Positions 19,099 to 29,800 of a DNA stretch of 64,000 bases are shown here, in pieces. The stretch is from Colius striatus (taxonomy: Eukaryota; Chordata; Aves; Coliiformes; Coliidae), in contig NC_084776.1 of the NCBI RefSeq assembly GCF_028858725.1, positions 6,014,001-6,078,000 of the forward strand. Direction: 5' to 3'. The position numbers and the translations under genes are program-made. The notes under the pieces were generated by a model. The model was not told the origin of the DNA, ran no database searches, and was given only the letters and a program-made list of their open reading frames with translations. Position 1 is the first letter of the stretch. Every line of letters begins with the position of its first letter.

Positions 19099-21033
19099 CT
19101 AGGAAAAGAAAAGGTGGATATAAAAGTAATACAATTCTCAAACTCAAAGCAAGCTGCTTATTTTTTTGGTCTCCATTATGGAGAGAAGTTGCAATTAACT
19201 GTAAAGCAATAACAGGCACAGAGTGTGCAGTCCCAGCCTTGCTCATCATTGTCATCAACAGGGAAGACCACAACTTGGTTTCCATCTTTAAATTGTAACA
19301 TGCCATGGGCACAGGGAACAACGGCTCCATGCATAAGACAGGGAAGGATGGAGCACAGTTCCTACATACATCATGACATACCAATGGACATTTGTTATCT
19401 TAGATGATATCGCTCTTTCCAAAACATACCTTCCAACTTGAACACAGAGGTCACCACGAATAGTGCCAGGCTTTGAATCGAATGGATTAGTTTCCCCCAG
19501 CATCACTCTTCCAGTCTTCACCACATTAAGACCTTCCCACACCTTAAAAAAATAATTAAAATGCACTGAGATTATTAAATCTTAGCAGCAGATAAAGTAG
19601 CAAGAGTTAATCATACCTTCTAGAATGCCATGATGCTGTCCATCATGGCCCAAATCACCATCCGAATAGTCCTAATAGCAAGACGTATGTTATCTCCAAT
19701 TTTCCTGTCAGGTTCCTGAAGCATCTGCTGAGGTTCTGCCTTTCTGCACAATGCCTCTTCTCATCAAGGGTGGGAAGACAGCAATTTTAAATCTCAGTAT
19801 GGTAATCAGCCTTACAGTGCTGCCTGCCCAGTAAAGATCTGAGACCTCTGGCTCAAGTATTTTACAAATACACTATCAAGGAAAAAGATAAAATCTCTTC
19901 TAATGAAGTTAGACTGAAAAAGGTTTTCAGAGTTACTATAGCTTAGGAGTATAGTAAAAATAGTCCACCAACATTTTTCAGCTTACTTAATACATGGCAC
20001 TGAATAGTGAGGGTTTTGTGCAGGTTTACCATTCCTCTTTGGTTCCCCTTTAGCCCTGTCCTCTTTCTTGACAAAAAGGCTCAAAGGAAAGAAAGATTAT
20101 GGAAAAAAAGACTCAAGAAAAAGGAGTTAATAGCATGTCTTCCTAATTACAGTACTTTAGGGTTTTAAAAGTAAAGTAGCATTCAGTAGGTAACACAGTC
20201 TTAGTGGAGGTAAGACAATCAGTACATTTTTCTCAGCTGAGCTTCTTTCTCAGGGACTCACCATAGCTACAACAGGTCCAGAGTGCATATACTGCACCAG
20301 ACCCTCATAGAACGGCCGGTCCTTTAGGTCAATGTAGTGTTCTCTCAGGAGATCTTCAGAAGCCTGCATTAAAAACCAACCAACCAACCAAAAAAAAAAG
20401 CTTACTGTAAGAACTTAAGAGCATAATAAAATCACATAGATTAACCACAAAGCACTATTAATCCTAAAACTTGCACACACTCAAAAAACCCAGCATTTCT
20501 AGCATCTTCCTAGAAGTGCTTTTGGTCGATATGAATTTGAACTGTTTCCTTTAATCACAGCTGAGCTTAGAAAAGGTTTTTTTTCTAATATAGACAGCAT
20601 ATGTAGCCTTGGTCTCTGTTTAAAATACTCAGAGATATTTATTAGCCATAGGATGCACCTAAAAGAATATTCTTTTCAGACTAAGGATATCAAGTTACTA
20701 AAATTAGTGTGCTTAGCACGTCTAAAGCATTTAGCCAGAGCTGGGAATTGGAGCTCTTCCAAAAATATCAAACTATTCAAAGACTTTTCTCAGAATTTCA
20801 GGTTTAATTGTTCAGAAGACCACGTTTGTCATTAGAGCACGCTGCTCTACTCTAAGGCTGTAGTTTATATGAAAAAGGAGATGTACAAATGAAGGAAAGC
20901 TTACATGTATTAATTTCATGGCCACCAGTTTGAATCCTTTCTGCTCAAAGCGCTTGATGATTTCTCCCACCAGTCCCCGCTGGACTCCGTCAGGTTTGAT
21001 GGCGATGAAGGTGCGCTCGGCGATAGAAGCCAT
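18981..21033 (-). CDS. NME1: NME1, nucleoside diphosphate kinase A
   Basis: Four coding exons on the minus strand: 20905-21033 (ATG at 21031-21033), 20262-20363, 19430-19542 and 18981-19098 (TAA at 18981-18983). Their lengths are 129, 102, 113 and 118 nt, identical to NME2 and encoding 153 aa. All catalytic residues are kept: Lys13, Tyr53, Arg89, Thr95, Arg106, Asn116 and His119 in [12 protein letters not shown]. So it should be an active NDP kinase that forms hexamers, probably mixed with NME2. Residues 35, 70 and 136 are Lys, His and Thr instead of the Arg, Asn and Lys of NME2; human NME1 also has His at the second site. Unusual substitutions are Phe98 (NPFDS), Leu109 (RGDLC) and a C-terminus ending in Asp (EWIYD). 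The position beside SPAG9 matches vertebrate NME1. No break in the frame was found. Confidence 0.94.
19430..19542 (-). CDS. NME1: NME1 third coding exon: Kpn-loop region
   Basis: The acceptor is TTTTTTAAG and the donor AG|GTATGT. It encodes [20 protein letters not shown], then [17 protein letters not shown]. Phe98 directly follows Pro97 of the Kpn loop, where NME2 has Ala. Confidence 0.94.
19627..19649. repeat. 9-bp perfect inverted repeat in NME1 intron
   Basis: GCCATGATG, a 5-base spacer (CTGTC) and CATCATGGC form a perfect hairpin between the second and third coding exons of NME1 (in coding order). No function is known. Confidence 0.6.
20262..20363 (-). CDS. NME1: NME1 second coding exon
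   Basis: The acceptor is TTTTTAATGCAG and the donor ATG|GTGAGT. It encodes [20 protein letters not shown], then [14 protein letters not shown]. It holds Tyr53 and His70. A short (CCAA)n-like run flanks it in the intron at about 20376-20398. Confidence 0.94.
20905..21033 (-). CDS. NME1: NME1 first coding exon
   Basis: The exon starts [20 protein letters not shown] and ends with LVAMKLIH. The start context is GACCATGG, a strong Kozak match. An acceptor, CTCTCACTAG, ends 4 nt before the ATG (the exon reaches 21037), so the 5' UTR comes from an upstream non-coding exon. The donor is CAT|GTAAGC. Confidence 0.94.
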
Positions 21034-21469
21034 GGTCCTAGTGAGAGAGGGAATGAAAGTTATTATTCTAGGGCCAGCAGGCAAGTGCAATCACAATCAC
21101 AGCCTCATACAATATCACCTATCAGCTATTATTAAAATTGAAGTGGCTACATCTGAAGGTCATTCACCCATGATCTGCACTGTTTGGTAGATCAATCAAA
21201 ACGGGTTTTCCAAAGTGCTGCAGAAGTTTAAAACAATGTGACCCACATGTAGAAATGCGCAATTAGCAAATATTAAAGCCAGAGAAGCTCTCAGTAGAAT
21301 GGAAAGTAAAGATTGTCACAAACACAAGTGCTCCAAGGGCTGTGTGGGAGGCTGCTGCCCACAATTTAGGGCAGAGTGGGTTGAATAAATCCATAGGCAC
21401 CGTTTTCAGCTGTAAACCAGTATTATCGGGTTTGAACACGATTTGGCTGAAGTGCATATGGGCATGTCT

Positions 21470-22030
21470 ATATGGACAGACGTGAGGGGAAGCCCATCGG
21501 GGGGCTGCAGGGGATGTCCCTGGACACCCGCCCCCGGGGCACAGCTCTCGGGACCGTGTCAGTGCGGTACGAAAGCGCAGGCGGTGGGGCGGCGGGCCCT
21601 TCCCTCAGTCCCGCGGGTGCTGGGGCTGCCCGGCCCGCACCGCCCCCCTCCGGCCCCCTCCCTGACTCACCTGCCGGCCTCCCCGTCTCACTTGCTGTCC
21701 GCCCCGGCTGGGTCTGGCGGCCCGCGGCGGCCGCCGCTGCCGGCCAAGCCCCGGCTTAGCCCTAAGCCTCCCCCGCGGGCCACCACCCCCGGGCCGCGGC
21801 GGGCCGGTTGCCATGGCGACGGCGCGGCCTCCAGCCTGCAGGGGCCGCTCCCGCCTGGCCGGGCACAGGAGCCGCTGGCCCGCGGCCTCTGCTCCAAAGC
21901 CGCTAATGGGATTTGCTGCCGTCTTCCCCTTTCGCCTCCTGCAGCCGGCCCCGGCCCGTTCAGCCGAGCTCTCGCCGCTTTGACAAACCCCCTCCTCCAT
22001 CCGCGCCGACCGCGGAGCGTTCGCCGCTGC
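21470..22030 (-). promoter_or_regulatory. NME1: NME1 CpG-island promoter and probable non-coding exon 1
   Basis: This is a GC-rich island about 450 bp upstream of the first coding exon. A strong minus-strand donor, GGCAG|GTGAGTC, has its exon edge at 21671 and would join the acceptor at 21037/21038. An RFX-like X-box is at 21807-21820. Open frames on both strands in this island are compositional. Confidence 0.75.
21807..21820. promoter_or_regulatory. RFX X-box-like palindrome
   Basis: GTTGCCATGGCGAC fits the RFX consensus (GTHNYY-AT-RRNAAC) with one mismatch. It lies in the NME1 CpG island, about 140 bp upstream of the exon 1 donor on the transcribed strand. Activity is inferred from sequence only. 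Confidence 0.5.
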
Positions 22031-25000
22031 TTTACAGGGTCATCTCTGCTCCGAGTTAGTGGGGATGTTGGGCAAATGCCTTTTTTAAGCATTTCAGACT
22101 TAGCTGCTGTATCTTTTTTTTGTTAATCTAATGAAAGGCACATAACATTATTTTAATAAACATTTCACGCTGTTCAGGGTTCCTCTATAAAGAAGGCAAT
22201 TTGGGGTTTTCGCTGGTTATCCTGTATTAGATCTCCGAGTCAACCATTTACCACATAAAAGCTTTGCCTTGAGAGATCTGAAGATAAAACATCTGGATAT
22301 CCAAGCCCTTGAGTTCTCAGCGTCCTGCTGAGAGGAAATCCGTGCTTGTCCTGTTTTGGTTTCTCAAACTGAGATGAACTTCCTGGCTCTCTTGGAAGTA
22401 AAATAATGTGGATTTCACTTCTATCTGGGCAGGGTTTAGCTGCTGCTAAACGGGGATAAGTTCATCTTTTTGACAGCATGGATTTTCTTACTTGGAATCT
22501 CCTTTCTTGGCTGCAGTCTGTCACACATCCATCTCTTAGTTCTGGTGGGAGAATCCAGATCTGACATAAGCATCTGTTCAAATGACTGGTTTATTAGTAT
22601 TCAGGGATCTTTTATTCCAGGTGTGATCATACTGTGATGTACTTACTTTTTTCCACAGTGTGTGATTTACTGAAAGGTGTTTTCAAAACTCACAGAAAGT
22701 TTTCTCTGAAGTTATTTTGAGTATTTTTTTTGAGTATTCTCCTGATAATGTGAAGTTTTTTCACATAATATTGTGTTTTTTCAACATATTTATTTAAGAC
22801 ATTTCATACAACTGAAACAAATTCTAATGTTGTAATCCTAAAGCAAAATATTTTAAAATACAAAAAAAGTTTCTAGAAACAAGATGTTTAGAAAAATAGT
22901 CACTCAAAAGCAGCAATAGGAGAATCTATTTACAGCCTCGTTTAAAGCTTAGGACTTGCCATAAGGTGGACAAGTGCTACTTGCAGCTTTACTATAGGTC
23001 TGCTCTGCAATCTTTGCCAAGTCTTTTAACCTCATTAAATAAGGGTCATCTTTGTCACTTTTGGGATTAATCCATGATTAGCAGAGCATGTTGTGCATTA
23101 TATAGTACATGAAGCACCCCTGAAGTACGCTTCCTTGTTATTTTCACTGTATAAATGAGTGGCTTGTTTGATGGTTGAAAATTCCACCAAAATCACTAAA
23201 TTACATAGAAAAGTATGTGTTTGCCTAAAATGCAAAGGAGTTGACAGTCTAGACAAATAAATTCCTAAAAATGGGGAAAGATCTTCCAAGTGTTCAGTGA
23301 ATATAATTACCGAACTCAAACTATTTACACATTACTTAAAACAAGCAGGTTTTTTAAATGGGCCTGAGGGAAAAACTGTGAATGTCTCCAGACTTCATAG
23401 GAACTTAAAGACAGATCCTAGCTTTGCTGGTTTGGTCCCAGCTTTATAATGATCTCTCATAACAGTCTGTGTCTGCACCACTCAGAACGTTTAAGGAGTT
23501 CTCTCTGGGACTCACATTTAGTGCTGTGCACCTCTTGTTTCTTAAAACTAGACTCATAAATCTAACACGTTTTGTTAGTTGAGGTTATACTACTCCTCAT
23601 TTAGTAAAGCATTGCTCTCATTCATCTGTTTTCTGTTTCACTTTGAGATATTAAGCTTTTACAAAAATTTCTTCCTCTGTGTAAAGACTCAGGCTCTTCT
23701 CACTCCAAACTGCTTCAAGGGCTAATCTTCCCTGGTAAACTGCAAATCAATTTCATTTCAAATAAACTGTTATCCTAGGGATAGGGAATATATATTTTCC
23801 CAGTTATTCAATTTCTTTTTATCAGGCAGTTCTTTCCCCAGGAGTAAAAATTGCATGTTACTCCAGTATTTACCACAAGCAGACATTGCTTTCAAGCTAC
23901 AATGACAACACCATCAGGTTTCTATGTGCTGTTTCATATGCTTGATTAGTTTACTAAATTAATAGGTCATCAGGGGCCCTTAATCTCTTGGCAAGCAACT
24001 AGGAGATCCCATAACTTGTTCTATTTTTAAACCATCCTCAAGTTTCTCATCTCACACGATGAGGTATACATCATAAAACATGATCACAGTGGTAAGACTG
24101 TCAATTAGATAACTTGTCTCCCAGCTATTTTTTTCTATTGTTTAAGTACTTTATTTGTCCATGTTAGAAACCCCCAGGTGAGTAGAAATAAAACAGCACA
24201 AACGGCTCCCTTCTACCTGTACTAATGAGTCTGACTGTAGGTATAGTGGCAACAGCATGCCTGTTCAGTGATGAACTCACTCCAGCTGTGACAGAAAACC
24301 ACATCTATCTATTTTGCTGATAGAAATGGGATAAAAATAGCATCTCCTCGGAGAGCCTTTCCCTTAAAGGCCGTCAGCAGACACCTTGACCCATTTTTGC
24401 CCTCTGTCTTTGGAGCTAATATATTTGTGCCATTTGCCAAGTACGATGTCATTAACTGTAAAACTGCATAAAGAGTGTGGCGGGGTCTAGGTTAAAAGCC
24501 CGTTGCAAGTAGATCCGCTTTGGCTGTTTGCAGGCTTCCTACAAGATTTGTTCAGGCTCAGGAATAAAACAAACCAAAACAGACCTACAAGTCAATGACC
24601 CCTACCCTAAAGGCTCTCAGACAACTGAGGCAAATGGGAAACTATCTATGACCTGAAAAGAGACTGAAATTCTGAAAATCAACTTCCCTTAGCGCTGCTG
24701 CATCAAGGAAAGGTTTTAATCTGTGGTAGACAGCAGACGAACAGAGAGAAGTTGCCTTTTTTTCTCAGTAGAAAACTGCTAAAGAGAAATAGGAAAAAAC
24801 CCTTTTCATAGGGTTAATTTCCAATAATTTTAAATGAAATTTTCACTTGAGGAGATGTGAATACAAAAAAAATGCATTTTATCCTTGTAATAAATAGTTT
24901 TCTGATAAAATGATGTAATTTTTTTGGTTTATAATTAAAAGGCAAACAACTTTCCTTTTCCTGTGTTCATAAACCAATTTGGACTTTAACTGCCCATGCC

Positions 25001-25790
25001 CTGGCTGCACTCCAGTGTATGGGGCTGAAGTCTTTTCTTTGTTGTCATTTCTGCACAGACCCACTAGCTTGGCACACAAAAAGACAAGGCAGTGTGTACA
25101 TTTAAAGCACAGTTACTGTCTTATAGTCACCCCAAATGAGACAAAATACAGCGCAAATCTCTGCTGCTCTCCAGTGGAAGTGAAGGCAATCACCGCTGCC
25201 AGAGTCCCACCACTTCCCAAGCTTCTTACATGTTTTTAAACACTTGGGTTTTTGCCCCTCTGTTCCCTCCAACATGTTCCCTCGTACTTTCAACAGTGAT
25301 TTCCCCAAATATGAATTGTATAGTGACAAGGAGGGGTGTGAAGCGACTCTGGAAACTTTTCCATCTCAGTTAGATGTTCCGAAATTTACACTCAAGGCCT
25401 GGAACCGCTCGCAGTGCTACCATGGCAAAGCACAGCATCCAGAACGGAATCTTCTGATCCAAATGCTAGGAAAACCAACTTCTCTGAGCAAGTGCAAGAA
25501 GCTAAGTTGTGTTACTGCTAATAAAACAGGATTTCTGAGATTAATTTATCTTATCTGGAGACCTCAATAGAAAAGATCTTTTCACTATCAGGAAATCATC
25601 CAACACAGTGGCTCCAACACGTTTGAGGGGTGGCTGTAAAGTCCCCAAATCTCATTTTGGCTCAGTCGAACAGCCCTAAATGAATCACTTTATCTATTCA
25701 TGCCTCTGTGGGTGCAATACGTAAACAATGCTTTCGCGTGAACTGTCAGACAGCGTTTCCTTAAATCTCGTACTCCAAGAGATACTATTA
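22031..25790. other. Intergenic region between NME1 and SPAG9, no gene recognised
   Basis: This is about 3.8 kb of AT-rich sequence between two divergent CpG-island promoters. No exon with a known family, no intact repeat and no RNA gene were recognised. The longest open frame (25244-25570, plus) has no family resemblance and overlaps another on the minus strand. Distal regulatory elements for either gene could lie here but cannot be read by eye. Confidence 0.55.
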
Positions 25791-25799
25791 GTTGCGCAA

Positions 25800-26830
25800 T
25801 CCCTCGGGTGCCTGGCCTGCCTCCCCGGGCGGCTGCGGCCCCAATGGCTCCGCCCGTGGGCCTCAGCGCCTGTCCTTCAGCACAACCCACCCCAGCCCCG
25901 CTCCACCTCGCTACCGACACACCTACACCGCTCCCCTCCGGACAGCGCGCTGCCGGAAACGCCGGCAGCCCTTCGCCCCCAGCGCCGGGCGAGGCTTCAC
26001 CTTTCGCTCCCACGGCTCGGCAGCCGCAACGGCCCCGCCCGCGCCGCCGTCCCGCCAGGCCCCGCCCCGCCCCGGCCGCCGCTGCCGCGTGACGCGCGGC
26101 CCCGCCCCGGCGCGGCGGGTGAGGTCAGTGCCGTGCGCCGGCGCCGCGCTCCGCCCTCCCGCCCGGGCTGCAGGCGAGGCCCCGCCGCAGAGGGAGGAGG
26201 AGGCGCCGGCAGCGCGCTGAGCTGTTGCCGCCCCGCCGGGCCCCTAGACGGAAGGCACTCGCCGGCAGCCATGGAGCTGGCGGACGGCGTGGTGTACCAG
26301 GAGGACCCCGGCGGCCCCGGCCCCGCCATGATGTCTGAGCGGGTGTCGGGGCTGGCGGGCTCCATCTACCGCGAGTTCGAGCGGCTCATCGGGCGCTACG
26401 ACGAAGAGGTAGTGGCCGAGCTGATGCCGCTGGTGGTGGCCGTCCTCGAGAACCTGGACTCGGTGTGCGCCCATAGCCAGGAGACCAGCGTGGAGCTGGA
26501 GCTGCTGCGGGACGACAACGAGCAGCTCCTCACGCAGTACGAGCGGGAGAAGGCGCTGCGCAAGCAGGCCGAGGAGGTGAGGGCGGGCGATGGGCCCGGG
26601 GGCTGAGGCGGGAGCGGAGCCGGTGGAGGGCGGGGGCCCGTTCCCGAGGCGGGCGGCGGCTCCGGGCTTCCTCCGCGGAGGCGGGGGGACTTCCTGTCCT
26701 CGGCGGCGCTTGGGCCGCCTCCCAGGGCCCCGCCGAGGGCGGGCGGCTTGCGGCACCTGGGCCCCGGCGGTGGCTCCCGCCGGCTCCCACGCAGGGAGGC
26801 CCCGGGATGCGGGCAGCGGGGGGTGCGGCT
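25800..26830 (+). promoter_or_regulatory. SPAG9: SPAG9 CpG-island promoter
   Basis: This GC- and CpG-dense stretch surrounds the SPAG9 start codon. Several Sp1-type boxes (CCCCGCCC, for example near 26058-26075 and 26100) and a CRE-like GTGACGCG at about 26089 are visible, with no TATA box. The transcription start is probably between about 26100 and 26260. Confidence 0.75.
26271..26576 (+). CDS. SPAG9: SPAG9 exon 1: RH1 domain
   Basis: The exon encodes [15 protein letters not shown], then [39 protein letters not shown] and [20 protein letters not shown], ending KQAEE before GAG|GTGAGG. This is the RH1 fold that dimerises and contacts motor partners in JIP3/JIP4. The frame stays open upstream to an ATG at 25728, but that stretch has CpG-island composition, and the known N-terminus starts here. 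Confidence 0.95.
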
Positions 26831-29800
26831 GTCTGAGAGGTCTGGTGACACCGGGTGACGAGTTCGGATCGCGACGTATTCCTGGGAGGAAAGGCGGGAG
26901 CGCTCCGTCTCTGCCTGCTTCTTGCTTGGCCTCTAGCGCCTCGGAGAAGCTCTGGTGCTGCTCTGGGCAGAGTTGTCTGGTGCTTGAATGCAGCTGATGG
27001 CAGAGTTCTGTCGCCCGGCTCCTCTGCAAAGCGTGTCTTATCCTGAAGGACTCTCAAATAACTCGCCGGGAGCGCTCTGAAGCGCTGGTCTTCCAGTCAC
27101 CGGGTCCACGGAAGAAAACACCAGTCCTTTTCAGAGCAAACATGGAGCCGCGTACTGACTGCTCCAGGCTTTCACTTTCCCTTTGGATTTTCCCTTGTCA
27201 GGAGGTGGCTTGTCAATTTCACATCAGTTGTAGAAAGTATTTACAAAATAACGAAGAGAATATGTTACAAAAAATACAGACACTTGCCCTGTCTGGACTG
27301 AAATTCTCCAGAGCAGCTACATAAAAGCTGCAGTGAGCAACAGGTGGTGCAGACTGTTCCATGACATAAACTGACTTTGGATGTTACTGCAAAAATTGAA
27401 ACAAAGATATCTAAGATTTATTTCTGCATAAATAAGCTCGTGAGGCATAATTTTCTGCAAGATTGTGAAGCAGTACAATAGAAAGCAACACGATGGCTTC
27501 CTCCAGCACATTGTCTCACCAAACTCCTGTAGGAAACTGGATTGACAGCATTATCTGTAATAGAACAAGTCATAAGTCTATTTCCAGACTTTGTGCCCTG
27601 TGCTTATCTCTGTGGTTGTGCTTGCCTTCTACATTTTCCCAAAATCAGAAGAACAACATCACTGAGGGTGAAGACAATATTGAGAACAAAACCTTCATTT
27701 GAAAGAAATTAGCCCTCTACAAATATTTGCATGTGTTGTGGTTGTGAGTGAGTGCAAAATGTCTGCAAATAGTTCCAGGGCTTCCTTAGTGTGTTACCAA
27801 GTAATGTGCTTTAAATGGTTTATCCCCATCTCTTGGAGCAATAGACAGTTCATCTTCCTTGTCAGATGTGTTGCTCATTTGCAGTGCCTTAGAGGCTTCA
27901 GTTGGGGAATACTGTGGTAAAGACTTGATCAGTTGTTCTGACACGAGCTGCATGTAAAAGGCTTTCTGAGAAAACATATTTTTATTAAGAGAGTAAGAGG
28001 AAAGAACTGAACTAATTCATGACGAAATCAATCAGACTTGAAATGCAGACAGTGTTTGGTAGACTTAATAAAGCAGGCCTTGGGCAGCAAGAACAGAAAC
28101 CATAACAGGATTTGGAAATGGAGTGGAGTGTTAATTGTGGTGATGTGGCTCTTCAGGAGCTGTACATACTAATGTTGGTAGTGTACTTCACTGTGATCTT
28201 CATTTCTTTGTGTCATGATAAATTAACTTGAGGGGACAAGCATTATGTAGTCTTAAAAACTAGCATTAGTGCTGCAAGACAGCTTACTGATGCTTTCCAA
28301 AGAGCATTTAGACCAAAGACCATATTTTCACTTGTAAGCTCAAAGGTCATCTTTTTGTGATGTGCTCAGGTCAGTTACGCTGCACACATGTGACAGTGTC
28401 GTAGATAAGCGTGGTCATGACAGGTACACGTTTTATTCAGACTTGAGTGTTGCAACTGTTTTTTTTTAACGTTGAGATAATCTGATAGGTGCAGTAGGGT
28501 TGAAATGAAAGGAGGGAAGATGAGTATAGCACTGTTTTTCTTGTATGACAGGTTACTGGCTTAGTGTGTTTCCTTTTTTTGTGGCGGTTGCTTGTGTAAT
28601 CTGATAGCAAAATGGAGACTTTTGAGCAATTCCGTGTGACTGTCCTGAAGAACTAATGTACTTTCTTTTACTTTCTGCTTATTATTGGAGGAATTTTTAT
28701 TTTCAGTAGTATCTTGATTAATATTAGTAGTTTCCTATTTCTCCTTACATTATTGTCCTAACTTGCTTCCTTTATTTCTTATATTTAAAAAGAGTTACTA
28801 AAGAAATAGCTTCAAAGCTTTAGTTGCTGTGAAGTCACTTGTCTGACTTTTAACATGGTAGATTTTGTGATACAGCTAAATAGAGGAACCAGCTATTCTG
28901 CTTCCAGTTCTGCATAACTTATCATCCCTTGTAGTGAATGCTAGGCAGCATGCACTGCCACAAAGAGGTGGGAGAGGAAGAAGAATTTGAGGTTCTGCTA
29001 TTTCATACACTAATGAATTTTACTTCTGTAGAAGTATATGGCTCCATAGCTGAGAGTTTGCCTAGCAGAAAGTGTTTTCTGTGGGCTTGGAAGCAGGTCC
29101 TTTAAGTTATGCAAAGATGTCTAATACATCTTTTAGCTTTCCTACTGTTGGTGGGATTAAACTCTTCTTGACATCTGATGTTGAGTACATGGCTTCTGTT
29201 TTTGCAGTAATGTGAACTTGATGCTCACTTTTTCTTACTGTTCCCAGAGCTAACTTTCTTCCTTGGGACTATATGTTAAGTAAACACTGTGCACTACGAG
29301 TTTTAGTATTTAAAAACAAAGAACAAAATTGAGACTCATTTTACAGAAAGCTTGCTGAAATAATGTAAAAGTTACTAGATTTCTATTCCATCTATTTTTC
29401 TCTACCCCAAGTCCAGCTGAGCTGGCTTTGTAGGTAATTTTCTCTGCCTACTCCAGGAAGAACGTGTCATTGGCTGAAAAGCTGTCAGCCTTGCAATAAA
29501 AGTTACTGAAGAACATGTGATTAGGTAATAAAAACTGCCAAGTAGGTGGAACTCTGACATCAGATACACTTAGTATTGCACCTGCGTTGTGTGATGGGAA
29601 AACAAATGAAAACAGATGACAAATGTAGGGAAAAAATGTTTTATTACTGAGTGATTAAATGGTTATATGCATGAGAGAGGGCTCCAAATGTGTATACTAG
29701 GCTGTGCTATTTTGTGGTCTGAGTTGATGTTTATTGTAATGGATATTACTGTGAACTTAAAGTAGATTTAAAACTGATTACATAAAGACTTCTGAATCTT

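Noticed and set aside
21443-22126. 227-codon plus-strand open frame and two minus-strand frames in the NME1 CpG island
   Set aside because: They are compositional frames. No domain was recognised, and the region is the NME1 promoter and non-coding exon on the minus strand.
25728-26270. In-frame open extension of 181 codons upstream of the SPAG9 start, beginning at an ATG
   Set aside because: The composition is that of a CpG island with Pro/Arg/Ala-rich translation, and the known vertebrate N-terminus begins at the 26271 ATG. The open frame is explained by lack of stops in GC-rich DNA.
26244-27057. Minus-strand frames of 122 to 261 codons over SPAG9 exon 1
   Set aside because: They are antisense shadows of a GC-rich coding exon and its island.
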